DNA of 9,323 bases from Verrucomicrobiota bacterium (GCA_018896395.1 JAHIMN010000302.1:1-9323), one strand, 5' to 3'. Numbered from the stretch's first letter, positions 1-6,578 are shown. The notes: generated from the sequence alone by a model not told the origin. Translations and numbers: made by a program.

Positions 1-495
1 CTGCTGAAATATTTCCTGATTCATATCATCAATTTCACTGTCGGCTGCGCACACTTCACGGGCGGCCGTTTCATTAAAGTTCACAAAAGCGTCGAGTACT
101 TTTTTTAACAAATGCTGGGTCTTATTCGCCATCTGCTCCAGACGAACGGGGATGGCAATTCGCGGTTGGCGGCAAAGAAACAAAGCGCGCTCGGCGATAT
201 GAACTGCCAAGTCGCCGATCCGTTCTAAATCCTGATTAATCTTGAGCACGGCAACGATATACCTCAAGTCGCTCGCCACCGGCTGATGCAAGGCCAGTAT
301 TTTAAGACACTCCTCCTCAACGTTCACTTCCATAAGGTTGGTCTCTTCCTCGCGGTTGACTACATCCTGGGCTATTGTCCCGTCCAGATTATCAGCCGCC
401 CGCACAGCCATATACACGTCGTTCTCCACTTTGGCGCTCAGCGCAAGAATCTGCTTTTTTAGTTTCTCAATTTCTTTCTGTAACTGAATATTCAT
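1..495 (-). CDS. phoU: Phosphate signalling/transport accessory protein PhoU (partial, C-terminus off the left edge)
   Basis: PhoU is a cytoplasmic helical-bundle protein that links the Pst transporter to the PhoR kinase and restrains Pho signalling and phosphate uptake when phosphate is plentiful. The visible 165 residues begin MNIQLQKEIEKLKKQILALS and are almost entirely helical and charged. Around residues 76-103 lies the signature of the first PhoU repeat: DLRYIVAVLKINQDLERIGD followed by LAVHIAERAL. It contains the E91xxxD95 metal-binding type motif. The second repeat is only entered (from about residue 152). PhoU proteins are usually 215-240 residues, so roughly 50-75 are missing because the window ends; the frame is open to base 1. 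The ATG at 495 follows a strong GGAGGG site 5 nt upstream. It is the last gene seen of the pst operon, 46 nt after pstB, the usual pstSCAB-phoU order. Confidence 0.96.
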   Translation of the reverse strand, partial: MNIQLQKEIEKLKKQILALSAKVENDVYMAVRAADNLDGTIAQDVVNREEETNLMEVNVEEECLKILALHQPVASDLRYIVAVLKINQDLERIGDLAVHIAERALFLCRQPRIAIPVRLEQMANKTQHLLKKVLDAFVNFNETAAREVCAADSEIDDMNQEIFQQ

Positions 496-541
496 TTTTC
501 CCTCCGCTTTGTTAAGGTTTAGCCCTTCAACATGCTCAGGA

Positions 542-1372
542 CTATCCGAACCGCCCGGTGATATAATCATTGGTTTGCTTATGCGTGGGCTTTGTAAAAA
601 TTTCTTTTGTCGGGCCGAATTCGATCAAAGCGCCCTCATACATGAAGGCGGTGAAGTCAGATACCCGGGCCGCCTGCTGCATATTATGGGTTACAATGAT
701 GATTGTGTATCGTCCCCGCAATTCCGCAATCAGGTTTTCGATGCGCAGCGTGGCGCGCGGGTCCAAGGCCGAGGTGGGTTCATCCATGAGCAGGATTTCC
801 GGGTCCACCGCCAGCACCCGCGCAATACACAGCCGCTGTTGCTGGCCGCCGGAAAGCGAAAGCGCATTATCGTCCAAGCGGTCTTTGACTTCATCCCATA
901 AAGCCGCGTCAACCAGACTGCGCTCCACGATCTCCGCCAGCTCGCCCTGATTCAGCCGGCTGTGAAGTCTGGGTCCGTAGGCCACATTGTCAAATATGGA
1001 TTTCGGAAACGGATTTGGTTTCTGAAAAACCATGCCGACGCGCCTGCGCAACATAACAACATCCACGTCCGGGTTGTACACGTTCTGTCCGTCAAATAAA
1101 AGTTCTCCTTTGACATAACACCCCGGCACCAGGTCATTCATCCGGTTTATGGCGCGCAAAATGGTGCTCTTGCCGCATCCGCTGGGCCCGATAATAGCCG
1201 TGACATATCCTGCCGGAATATTAAAGGTAACGTCCTTGACCGCCTGATTGGCGCGGTAAAAAACGGAAAAAACTTTAACAGCAACATGCGTTCGTTCGTC
1301 CGGCGTTCGTCCAGCGTTATTACCGCTACGGACATCCGGCCGGTCTGCTATTACCATATCTAAAGGCTTCAT
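542..1372 (-). CDS. pstB: Phosphate ABC transporter ATP-binding protein PstB
   Basis: PstB is the cytoplasmic ATPase that powers phosphate import through PstC/PstA. The 276-residue product has every ABC landmark: Walker A GPSGCGKST (62-70), Q-loop FQKPNPFP (116-123), signature LSGGQQQR (173-180), Walker B ILLMDEPTSALD (193-204) and the switch histidine in VTHN (H229). The FQKPNPFPKSI stretch and the C-terminal THKQTNDYITGRFG are typical of PstB within the ABC family. About 29 residues precede the conserved domain (which begins near HVAVKVFSVFY), somewhat longer than in E. coli PstB (257 residues). The start at ATG 1372 is supported by AGGATAGGAG lying about 11 nt upstream, which overlaps the pstA stop. 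The gene starts 14 nt after pstA, implying co-transcription and probable translational coupling. A slightly later start (Met6) cannot be excluded. Confidence 0.97.
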   Translation of the reverse strand: MKPLDMVIADRPDVRSGNNAGRTPDERTHVAVKVFSVFYRANQAVKDVTFNIPAGYVTAIIGPSGCGKSTILRAINRMNDLVPGCYVKGELLFDGQNVYNPDVDVVMLRRRVGMVFQKPNPFPKSIFDNVAYGPRLHSRLNQGELAEIVERSLVDAALWDEVKDRLDDNALSLSGGQQQRLCIARVLAVDPEILLMDEPTSALDPRATLRIENLIAELRGRYTIIIVTHNMQQAARVSDFTAFMYEGALIEFGPTKEIFTKPTHKQTNDYITGRFG

Positions 1373-1386
1373 ACTGTTATTCGCTC

Positions 1387-2733
1387 CTATCCTTTCAGCC
1401 GCTTGGACACGCGCGCCCGCAGAATTATTGCGGCCAGATTCAGAATTAATACCAGGCTGACCAGGACCAACACCATGCCGTATTGCACGTGGCGGATTTC
1501 GTCCACAGCTTCGTGTTCCGTTGCCAGGTTATAAATATTCCAGGATAATGCCGGTGTCGGTTGACTGAAAACCTGCCAAAGCGCCAACGGCTTGCCCACG
1601 CTGACCGCGGCGGTGAAAATAATCGGCGCCGTTTCGCCCGCGGCCCGCCCCATGCTGATAACAATACCGGTCAAAATACCCGGCAAGGCGGCCGGCAGAA
1701 TGACGCTCATAACCGTATGCCACCGACCAGCGCCCAAACTCAACGCCGCCTCTTTATAAGTATGCGGCACGGCCCGGATGGCTTCCTCCGAAGCGCGAAT
1801 CAGCGTCGGCAAAATCATTAGCGCCAGGGTCAGGGAGCCGGCCAATACGCTCTTGGAACTGGAAACCTTTAACGTGTTGATAAAAAACGCCAGGCCAAAA
1901 AGGCCGAACACGATGCTAGGCACGCCCGCCAATGTGCTTATGCAGGTGCGCAGCATTCCAATCAGTCGCGTTTCCCGGGCGTATTCGGTCAGGTAGATTG
2001 CCGCGATCAGCCCCAGGGGAATGGCAAACAACATCGCCCCAACTGCGAGATAGAAAGTGCCGAGAATTTCAGGCCAAATACCGCCGAAAAAGTGCGAATC
2101 GTACGAGTTATCCGTCAGAAATTGCCAATATAAAGTCCGGCGGGGGAGCATCATGTCCGTCAGATTGTTTTCAAGGTAAGCACAAAGCGGTTCAACCGGC
2201 GTGCCGGTAAATTCCGCGGCACGCGGTTTGAGCGCCTTGATTCCACCCCGCGTGGGGTCGGAATAATCCCATTCTTCGCGATAGAGCACGTTACGCAACT
2301 TGACCAATGCGCGGCCCCAGCGCATCTGACCGTATTGATCGCGCATAAGCATGGGGCGGATTGCTCCCGGCGCGGGTCCAAGCAAATCGTGAATCGCCTT
2401 CTTCAACTCACGCAACGGCGTCGTATATCTTTTCCGACTTTCAGAATCGCTTGTTTCAAGCTGTTTTTCAAACTCGGTAATCATCCGGTATAAAGGGGCA
2501 CGTGTCTCCCGTGTGGAATTCAATTCGTCTGCGACCCGCTCCGGATTTCCACGATCAAAACGCTCCAGCATCAGATGGCGGTGTTCCACCGTGGCGGTGA
2601 AATAAATCGCGCCCCATCCGCGGATTAACATCGGCACCAATATAACAACCAGCGCGGCCGTCATGAGCAGGATGGAAAAGACGCCGGAACCGGCAAAAGC
2701 CCGATCGAGAATTTTGCGCGTTTTAAGATTCAC
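1387..2733 (-). CDS. pstA: Phosphate ABC transporter permease PstA with enlarged periplasmic loop
   Basis: PstA forms one half of the inner-membrane phosphate channel with PstC. I choose GTG at 2733, giving 448 residues starting (M)NLKTRKILDRAFAGSG. It lies 5 nt after the pstC stop, with an AGGGGG site 9 nt upstream. The longer open frame back to 2820 would overlap pstC by about 80 nt and adds an unmembrane-like, cysteine-containing tail. TM1 is about residues 18-38. A charged hydrophilic region of about 180 residues (40-218) follows, then TM segments near 222-248, 262-288, 297-315, 345-375 and 418-440. The permease EAA loop is YKEAALSLGAG with ILPAALPGIL (326-353), and AAGETAP at 364-370 is typical of PstA. 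E. coli PstA has 296 residues; the excess lies in the loop after TM1, which should be periplasmic. Some proteobacterial PstA proteins also carry an N-terminal extra domain (DUF3333); I cannot tell whether this one is related. Confidence 0.95.
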   Translation of the reverse strand: MNLKTRKILDRAFAGSGVFSILLMTAALVVILVPMLIRGWGAIYFTATVEHRHLMLERFDRGNPERVADELNSTRETRAPLYRMITEFEKQLETSDSESRKRYTTPLRELKKAIHDLLGPAPGAIRPMLMRDQYGQMRWGRALVKLRNVLYREEWDYSDPTRGGIKALKPRAAEFTGTPVEPLCAYLENNLTDMMLPRRTLYWQFLTDNSYDSHFFGGIWPEILGTFYLAVGAMLFAIPLGLIAAIYLTEYARETRLIGMLRTCISTLAGVPSIVFGLFGLAFFINTLKVSSSKSVLAGSLTLALMILPTLIRASEEAIRAVPHTYKEAALSLGAGRWHTVMSVILPAALPGILTGIVISMGRAAGETAPIIFTAAVSVGKPLALWQVFSQPTPALSWNIYNLATEHEAVDEIRHVQYGMVLVLVSLVLILNLAAIILRARVSKRLKG

Positions 2734-2738
2734 TGTTT

Positions 2739-3902
2739 TTAGCCCCCTGCCTTTTGCCGGGACCGCCGGATAAAACGCTCGCTCACAAGATTGCAGACAA
2801 AGGAAAATACCAGCAGGCAAAACGCCATGGCAAAGAGCACATGATAGCGGGATGAACCGGTAACCTGGTCAGCCTCGCCCATATCGCCGGCTATGGTTGC
2901 CGTCAGCGTACGCACGGGGTCCAGCATGTTATACCATGGCTGCGGAATCTGGGACGCATTACCCGAGGCCATCCAGACCACCATCGTTTCGCCGATCGCC
3001 CGCATCACACCCAAAATTACGGCCGCCAGAATTCCGCTGCGGGCGGCGGGCAACACAATCTTTACAATAGTCTCCGCGCGGGTTGCGCCCAGGGCATAAC
3101 TACCCTCGCGCAGTTCGCGCCCCACGGATTGAAGCGCATCCTCGGAAACGCTGACGATGGTCGGCAACGCCATAATTCCCAGAATGATTGAAACATTAAA
3201 TGCGTTCGTGCCACTTGCGATCCGCAATGCGCTCAAAGATTTGCCGATTACCATTAAACCAAACAGCGCCCCACTCCCCAGGATAATAATAATGCCCCAA
3301 CGCGCCCAGGACTGGAATCGGTCACTGAGCCTGTCGCCGGCCACGTCGCTCAGGACAATAATTACCAGGACCGCCGAGGGTAGTCCTATAATCCAAACGG
3401 CGACGGCGAGCAGATGGCCGCCCTGTTGCTGAAGAAGCGGAGCAAATACGACCAGGGCAAAAAAACCATAGGCCACGGAAGGAATGGCCGCAAGCATTTC
3501 GATGATTGGTTTGACAAACTGGCGCAGGGCGAACGGAATAACATCGCTCAGACAGACAGCGGCGGCAATACCCAGCGGCACGGCAACAAGGATCGCTCCG
3601 AATGTAACAATGGCACTTCCGAAAAACATAGCCAGTGCGCCGAACTCAGGTTCGCCGGCTGAAGGATACCAGTGTGTGCTGGTGAAAAATTCACGCAAAC
3701 CATTGTGCTGAAAGAAAGGCAGGGCATCGCGCGCAATGAATATAAAAATAAACAGAACCGCGAGCATTGAGAACGAAGTGACCGCCAGGAGAAAACCGTT
3801 TCCCAGAACGGCGGCAATCCGCTGTCGCAGCCGGGCGCGGTTGCTTAACAGCAATGATGGCGACTGTACTTTGCCGCCCGCAATTTCAACACTCGTTTGC
3901 AT
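2739..3902 (-). CDS. pstC: Phosphate ABC transporter permease PstC, enlarged form
   Basis: PstC is the partner permease of PstA in the inner membrane. From ATG 3902 the product has 387 residues (MQTSVEIAGG...), against 319 in E. coli. A cytoplasmic N-terminus of about 34 residues precedes TM1 (about 35-57). TM2 is near 90-118 and TM3 near 135-155, including AAIPSVAYGFFALVVFAPLL, a PstC hallmark. Two further hydrophobic stretches (165-186 and 203-223) are separated by a polar link. The conserved core resumes at about 235 with ILGIMALPTIVSVSEDAL, the EAA loop REGSYALGATRAETIVKIVLP (in 265-285, written here in part: SYALGATRAET) and MRAIGETMVV (300-309). A last TM is at 353-373. The frame also extends to a GTG at 3926, but that start sits at the foot of a stem-loop without a ribosome site, so I prefer ATG 3902, although its own site (GAGCG) is weak. 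pstA follows 5 nt after the stop. Confidence 0.95.
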   Translation of the reverse strand: MQTSVEIAGGKVQSPSLLLSNRARLRQRIAAVLGNGFLLAVTSFSMLAVLFIFIFIARDALPFFQHNGLREFFTSTHWYPSAGEPEFGALAMFFGSAIVTFGAILVAVPLGIAAAVCLSDVIPFALRQFVKPIIEMLAAIPSVAYGFFALVVFAPLLQQQGGHLLAVAVWIIGLPSAVLVIIVLSDVAGDRLSDRFQSWARWGIIIILGSGALFGLMVIGKSLSALRIASGTNAFNVSIILGIMALPTIVSVSEDALQSVGRELREGSYALGATRAETIVKIVLPAARSGILAAVILGVMRAIGETMVVWMASGNASQIPQPWYNMLDPVRTLTATIAGDMGEADQVTGSSRYHVLFAMAFCLLVFSFVCNLVSERFIRRSRQKAGG

Positions 3903-3929
3903 AGTTGTTTTTCGCTCACAAAACACAAA

Positions 3930-3961
3930 GGCGGCCGGGGCTTTTCGGCCTGCCGACCGCC
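3930..3961 (-). other. GC-rich stem-loop in the pstS-pstC intercistronic gap
   Basis: GGCGGCCG at 3930-3937 can pair with CGGCC at 3946-3950 and, across a bulge, with GCC at 3959-3961. Read on the transcribed (minus) strand, the stem is followed by TTTGTGTTTTG. It lies in the gap between the stop of pstS and the start of pstC. Such an element could protect the 3' end of pstS mRNA or act as a leaky terminator, giving more binding protein than permease. The T-tract is interrupted, so I call it a stem-loop, not a terminator. Confidence 0.5.
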
Positions 3962-3977
3962 TCGCGTACCCGCCCGG

Positions 3978-4796
3978 TCACTTCACAGGCACAAACCCAG
4001 TGTCTTCAATGATCTTCTTCCCTTCCGGCGAATCGGACAGGGTGATGAAGTCATAAAGCGGTGTATCTTGTTTCGGCCGGCCGTTGGTGTACATATACAA
4101 CGGGCGGGCAATGGGATAAGTCTTAGCGACTACAGTCTCGGGCGTGGCTTCGATGCCATTGACCTTCAGCGCCTTAACGCCTTCCCGGAAGGCCAATCCA
4201 ACATAGCCGATAGCCCCTTCCGTGCTCAGCACCCGCTGGCGGATTGCGCCGTTACTGCCGACATACTCGGTCTTCCCTGCTATTTTTGCATTTTTCATGA
4301 CCATCGTCTCAAAGGTCTCATAAGTACCGCTGTTCGTATCACGGCTGATCGCCACGATCGGCCGATCCGGGCCACCCAGCTCTTTCCAGTTCGTGATCTT
4401 GCCGGTATAGACATCACGAATTTGCTCTATCGTCAGACCTTGCAGGGGATTGCTTTCGTGAACTACCATGGCGATGCCGTCCATGGCGACGATATGTTCA
4501 ATCGGAAGAACGCCGGCGCTTTTCGCCGCGTCTTTTTCTGAGTTTTTCATGGGTCGGGACATGGTCGCTACGTCGCACGCCGCATTAATCAGGCTCTTGG
4601 CACCGTTGCCGCTACCCGATTCGCTGACCGTGATGTTTACGTCCGGGTGTTTGCCCATATAGTATTCGGCGAACGCCTTGGCGATCGGACCGACGGTGGT
4701 TGAGCCGTCCACTACGATCTTGTTGGCATCCCCCGCCGTTGCCGCGCCGATACCCATGAGCATTGCCGCTGTGGTTGCCGCTATGATTTTTTTCAT
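3978..4796 (-). CDS. pstS: Periplasmic phosphate-binding protein PstS
   Basis: PstS captures inorganic phosphate in the periplasm and delivers it to PstC/PstA. The 272-residue product starts with a signal peptide (MKKIIAATTAAMLMGIGAAT), with likely cleavage after ATA at residue 21. There is no lipobox cysteine, so it should be soluble. Phosphate-pocket motifs of the compact PstS family are visible: DGSTTV (30-35), SGSGNG (60-65), MDGIA (105-109) and SRDTNSGT (151-158). EGAIGYVGLAF (193-203) and the ending EGKKIIEDTGFVPVK are also family-typical. Its length suits the shorter PstS type rather than the roughly 340-residue E. coli protein. ATG 4796 is preceded by AAGGACAGGTC. A probable Pho box and -10 (4829-4858) lie directly upstream, so pstS may have its own phosphate-starvation promoter besides read-through from the porin operon. 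Confidence 0.96.
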   Translation of the reverse strand: MKKIIAATTAAMLMGIGAATAGDANKIVVDGSTTVGPIAKAFAEYYMGKHPDVNITVSESGSGNGAKSLINAACDVATMSRPMKNSEKDAAKSAGVLPIEHIVAMDGIAMVVHESNPLQGLTIEQIRDVYTGKITNWKELGGPDRPIVAISRDTNSGTYETFETMVMKNAKIAGKTEYVGSNGAIRQRVLSTEGAIGYVGLAFREGVKALKVNGIEATPETVVAKTYPIARPLYMYTNGRPKQDTPLYDFITLSDSPEGKKIIEDTGFVPVK

Positions 4797-4828
4797 GACC
4801 TGTCCTTTCCTATTTGTTTATGGTTGCT

Positions 4829-4858
4829 ATTATGCCGGCGGACGTTAGCTTTCGTTAG
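4829..4858 (-). promoter_or_regulatory. Candidate Pho box and -10 of the pstS promoter
   Basis: On the minus strand, two identical hexamers CTAACG occupy 4858-4853 and 4848-4843, separated by AAAG (10-bp period). After 8 nt comes CATAAT (4834-4829), five of six matches to the -10 consensus. PhoB-family activators bind direct repeats that replace the -35 element with the -10 about one helical turn downstream, which is the layout here. The hexamer is unlike the E. coli half-site CTGTCAT but close to the TTAACA half-site of Bacillus PhoP. It sits about 33 nt upstream of the pstS ribosome site and 20 nt after the stop of the preceding gene. The same motif before the porin strengthens the call. 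Confidence 0.7.
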
Positions 4859-4878
4859 ACCTCCTTTTGCTTTCCTGT

Positions 4879-5241
4879 TTATGAGTATGCGTTCTGTCGT
4901 CGTCCAAGGACGGGCACTCTTATGGCACGTTTGGCGTTTTCGATCCAGCGATGCCAGTTATATAGTCGCCCGCACTGCCATGTCGCGCTGCTTGCCGCGC
5001 GCGGCAGGTGGCAAAGCAGGAAGAAGTCCATATCATCCTTGTTGTAATATACCGGCCGCAGACGTTCAACCTCACGGCGGATAATCATGGCTTCCAGCAA
5101 CGAGCGAACCACGTTTTTGGGAAGACCGGACTCGAGGGACAAGACATCAAGATTCACCACGCGGTGGATTTCCATCAGTCTCCGGAGTTGCCACTCGAGG
5201 CTTGCCTGCTCAAGCTCTTCGCGAAAGACATACGTTGCCAT
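4879..5241 (-). CDS. Small hypothetical protein, winged-helix-like, in the Pho operon
   Basis: I do not recognise this 120-residue protein. It has no signal peptide or membrane segment, so it should be cytoplasmic. Residues 11-52 read as successive amphipathic helices: QASLEWQLRRLMEIHRVV, then LDVLSLESGLPKNVVRSLLE. The second has the spacing of a helix-turn-helix ('LSLESGLPKNVVRSLLE'). Residues 54-68 (IRREVERLRPVYYNK) could form the wing. The tail is rich in aromatic and basic residues, with two cysteines (C77, C90) and W88, W96, W99. ATG 5241 has a strong AGGAGG site 8 nt upstream. It begins 21 nt after the porin stop, so it is almost surely co-transcribed with the porin, and ends 82 nt before pstS. 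A DNA-binding or protein-binding accessory of the Pho response is plausible, but this is inference from shape and position. Strong ribosome site and operon placement argue that it is a real gene. Confidence 0.8.
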   Translation of the reverse strand: MATYVFREELEQASLEWQLRRLMEIHRVVNLDVLSLESGLPKNVVRSLLEAMIIRREVERLRPVYYNKDDMDFFLLCHLPRAASSATWQCGRLYNWHRWIENAKRAIRVPVLGRRQNAYS

Positions 5242-5262
5242 GGTTGTGTCCTCCTGATCGGT

Positions 5263-6459
5263 TTAGAACGAAGCTTGCAGGTCCAGTTGAAACCGGTTGT
5301 AATCCGTCCCGCCATTGGCGGCGGAAATCTTCTTCTCATCCAGGAAGAAGGCGGCGCAGGCCTGCAGATTCTTATTGATCTGGTACTTGCCGTAGAACTT
5401 ACTGCCCTTGCCATCGGTACCTCCGCCCCAGCGGTCGGAGTCGGTGAACATGCCGAGGGTGGCATCCTTCTCCAGCTTGGTATAGCTGTAGCCCACCTCG
5501 AAGGTCTTCGGTTTCTTGGCCTTGCCAAGCGATAGGCCGCCCATATAGCCATTCTTATTGGCATCCGCATCCGGGTTCGTCAGCACCTGACCATAGAACG
5601 ACAGCGGCAAGCCCAACCGTAAATCCAACTGGGCGATACCAATCACCGGGGTGAATCCATTTGCCCAGGCTTTGTTCGTGGTACTCCCGCTGACCGAGCC
5701 ATTGATTGTACTGTTGCCGTAGGAATTATTTTTATTTTTCCAGTCCATCACATCATAGCCCTCAATGTTCTGGAAGGCGTAACAGGTTGCGCCCAGCGTC
5801 AGACTGACCTCCGGTATGAACTCGAATTTTAGCGCGGCTTGGCCGGCCACGCCGGTGGCGTTCTTTTGGGCATTGCGCTCCTGAATAAACAGGCCTTCGC
5901 CGTTGACCAGGAGGGTCACGAAATCATTGCCGAACCGAAATTTCGCGACCGCGCCTTCCGGGTTCAGATCGCTATCCCAGATCAGATCGTCAGGCATAGT
6001 GATGAGCGGGTTTTTCATCTTGCCGCCAATAGCCGCAAGTTCATAGCTGTCGTCGTTCAGAAATTTGTAATCGATGTAGGCCAGATCCAGCCGGATTTCC
6101 TTTTTGGTGAATCCGTCGCCAAGTGTCTGGTTCCCGGAAACGGGATCCGCGCCGCCGGTGGAAAATCCAATGCCGACTTTCAGATCGTCAACCTTGGCTT
6201 CTGCGTTGATCCGGGCCCGGATGCGGGCGCGGTCACGCGTGTAATCCTCGCCCGACGAATTCTTTTTTGAGTCGTCATTGATCGTCTCGCCTCGCAGGCG
6301 GACATCGCCCTTGAAGGTAAGATAATCCACCCAGGTCTTCGACGCTTTCACGGGCGCGGGCGCGACCAAGGGGCCTTGCGTCGGGGTCAGGGGCGTTTGG
6401 GCCCATGCCGTTCCCGAGATGACTATGCCCGCCAATAGTCCGACCATAATTCGTTTCAT
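5263..6459 (-). CDS. Outer-membrane porin, Porin_5-like ('putative porin')
   Basis: This is probably a beta-barrel channel that lets phosphate or other anions across the outer membrane. From ATG 6459 it has 398 residues. A signal peptide MKRIMVGLLAGIVISGTAWA is followed by QTPLTPTQG and a proline-rich linker. The barrel begins at YLTFKGDVRLRGE and has the family-like sequence RDRARIRARINAEAKVDDLK, then LDLAYIDYKF, GGKMKNP and LIWDSDLNPEGAVAKFRF. Alternating hydrophobic strands continue to a C-terminal ...RFQLDLQASF; the terminal Phe is the outer-membrane assembly signal. I choose ATG 6459 because AAGGAGG lies 4 nt upstream and the signal peptide starts exactly there. The frame stays open upstream to ATG 6513, which has its own AGGAGA. 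It follows a four-repeat Pho box, so it is probably induced by phosphate starvation like PhoE or OprP, to which I see no obvious sequence resemblance. Phosphate selectivity is inferred from location only. Confidence 0.88.
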   Translation of the reverse strand: MKRIMVGLLAGIVISGTAWAQTPLTPTQGPLVAPAPVKASKTWVDYLTFKGDVRLRGETINDDSKKNSSGEDYTRDRARIRARINAEAKVDDLKVGIGFSTGGADPVSGNQTLGDGFTKKEIRLDLAYIDYKFLNDDSYELAAIGGKMKNPLITMPDDLIWDSDLNPEGAVAKFRFGNDFVTLLVNGEGLFIQERNAQKNATGVAGQAALKFEFIPEVSLTLGATCYAFQNIEGYDVMDWKNKNNSYGNSTINGSVSGSTTNKAWANGFTPVIGIAQLDLRLGLPLSFYGQVLTNPDADANKNGYMGGLSLGKAKKPKTFEVGYSYTKLEKDATLGMFTDSDRWGGGTDGKGSKFYGKYQINKNLQACAAFFLDEKKISAANGGTDYNRFQLDLQASF

Positions 6460-6463
6460 GACT

Positions 6464-6528
6464 CCTCCTTGTTTGTTCACTGACTTACGGGTTTCGACCT
6501 TTACCTGCTGCATCGCCACGTCTCCTTT
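6464..6528 (-). promoter_or_regulatory. Two tandem ribosome-binding sites ahead of the porin
   Basis: On the minus strand AAAGGAGA (6528-6521) precedes an in-frame ATG at 6513 by 7 nt, and AAGGAGG (6470-6464) precedes the ATG at 6459 by 4 nt. The second has the stronger site and fits the signal peptide, so it is the likely porin start. The first would add 18 mostly polar and basic residues (MQQVKVETRKSVNKQGGV) in front of the signal peptide. Confidence 0.6.
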
Positions 6529-6535
6529 CTGTTTG

Positions 6536-6578
6536 CCGGCATTGAGCTCTTCCCCGCCGGTTTATTTCTGGCCGGGGG
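6536..6578 (-). other. Alternative small hairpins in the porin leader
   Basis: Bases 6553-6560 can pair with 6572-6578 (7 bp with one bulged G), or the segment 6556-6560 can pair instead with 6536-6540 (5 bp, 15-nt loop). The two foldings share 6556-6560 and exclude each other. The second lies close to the upstream ribosome site. Stems are short, so a regulatory role is only possible. Confidence 0.3.

Noticed and set aside
2734..2820. N-terminal extension of pstA to 2820, overlapping pstC
   Set aside because: It overlaps the end of pstC by about 80 nt and has no ribosome site. GTG 2733 has AGGGGG 9 nt upstream and gives a normal cytoplasmic start before TM1.
3903..3926. GTG start of pstC at 3926
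   Set aside because: No ribosome site; the codon sits at the foot of the intercistronic stem-loop. ATG 3902 leads directly into the N-terminal tail.
3897..4541. Plus-strand open frame of 214 codons opposite pstS
   Set aside because: It lies wholly across pstS, which has all its family motifs; composition is that of an antisense shadow and there is no credible start region.
5008..5535. Plus-strand open frame of 175 codons across the small gene and porin end
   Set aside because: It crosses two well-supported minus-strand genes and their ribosome site; no domain is seen.
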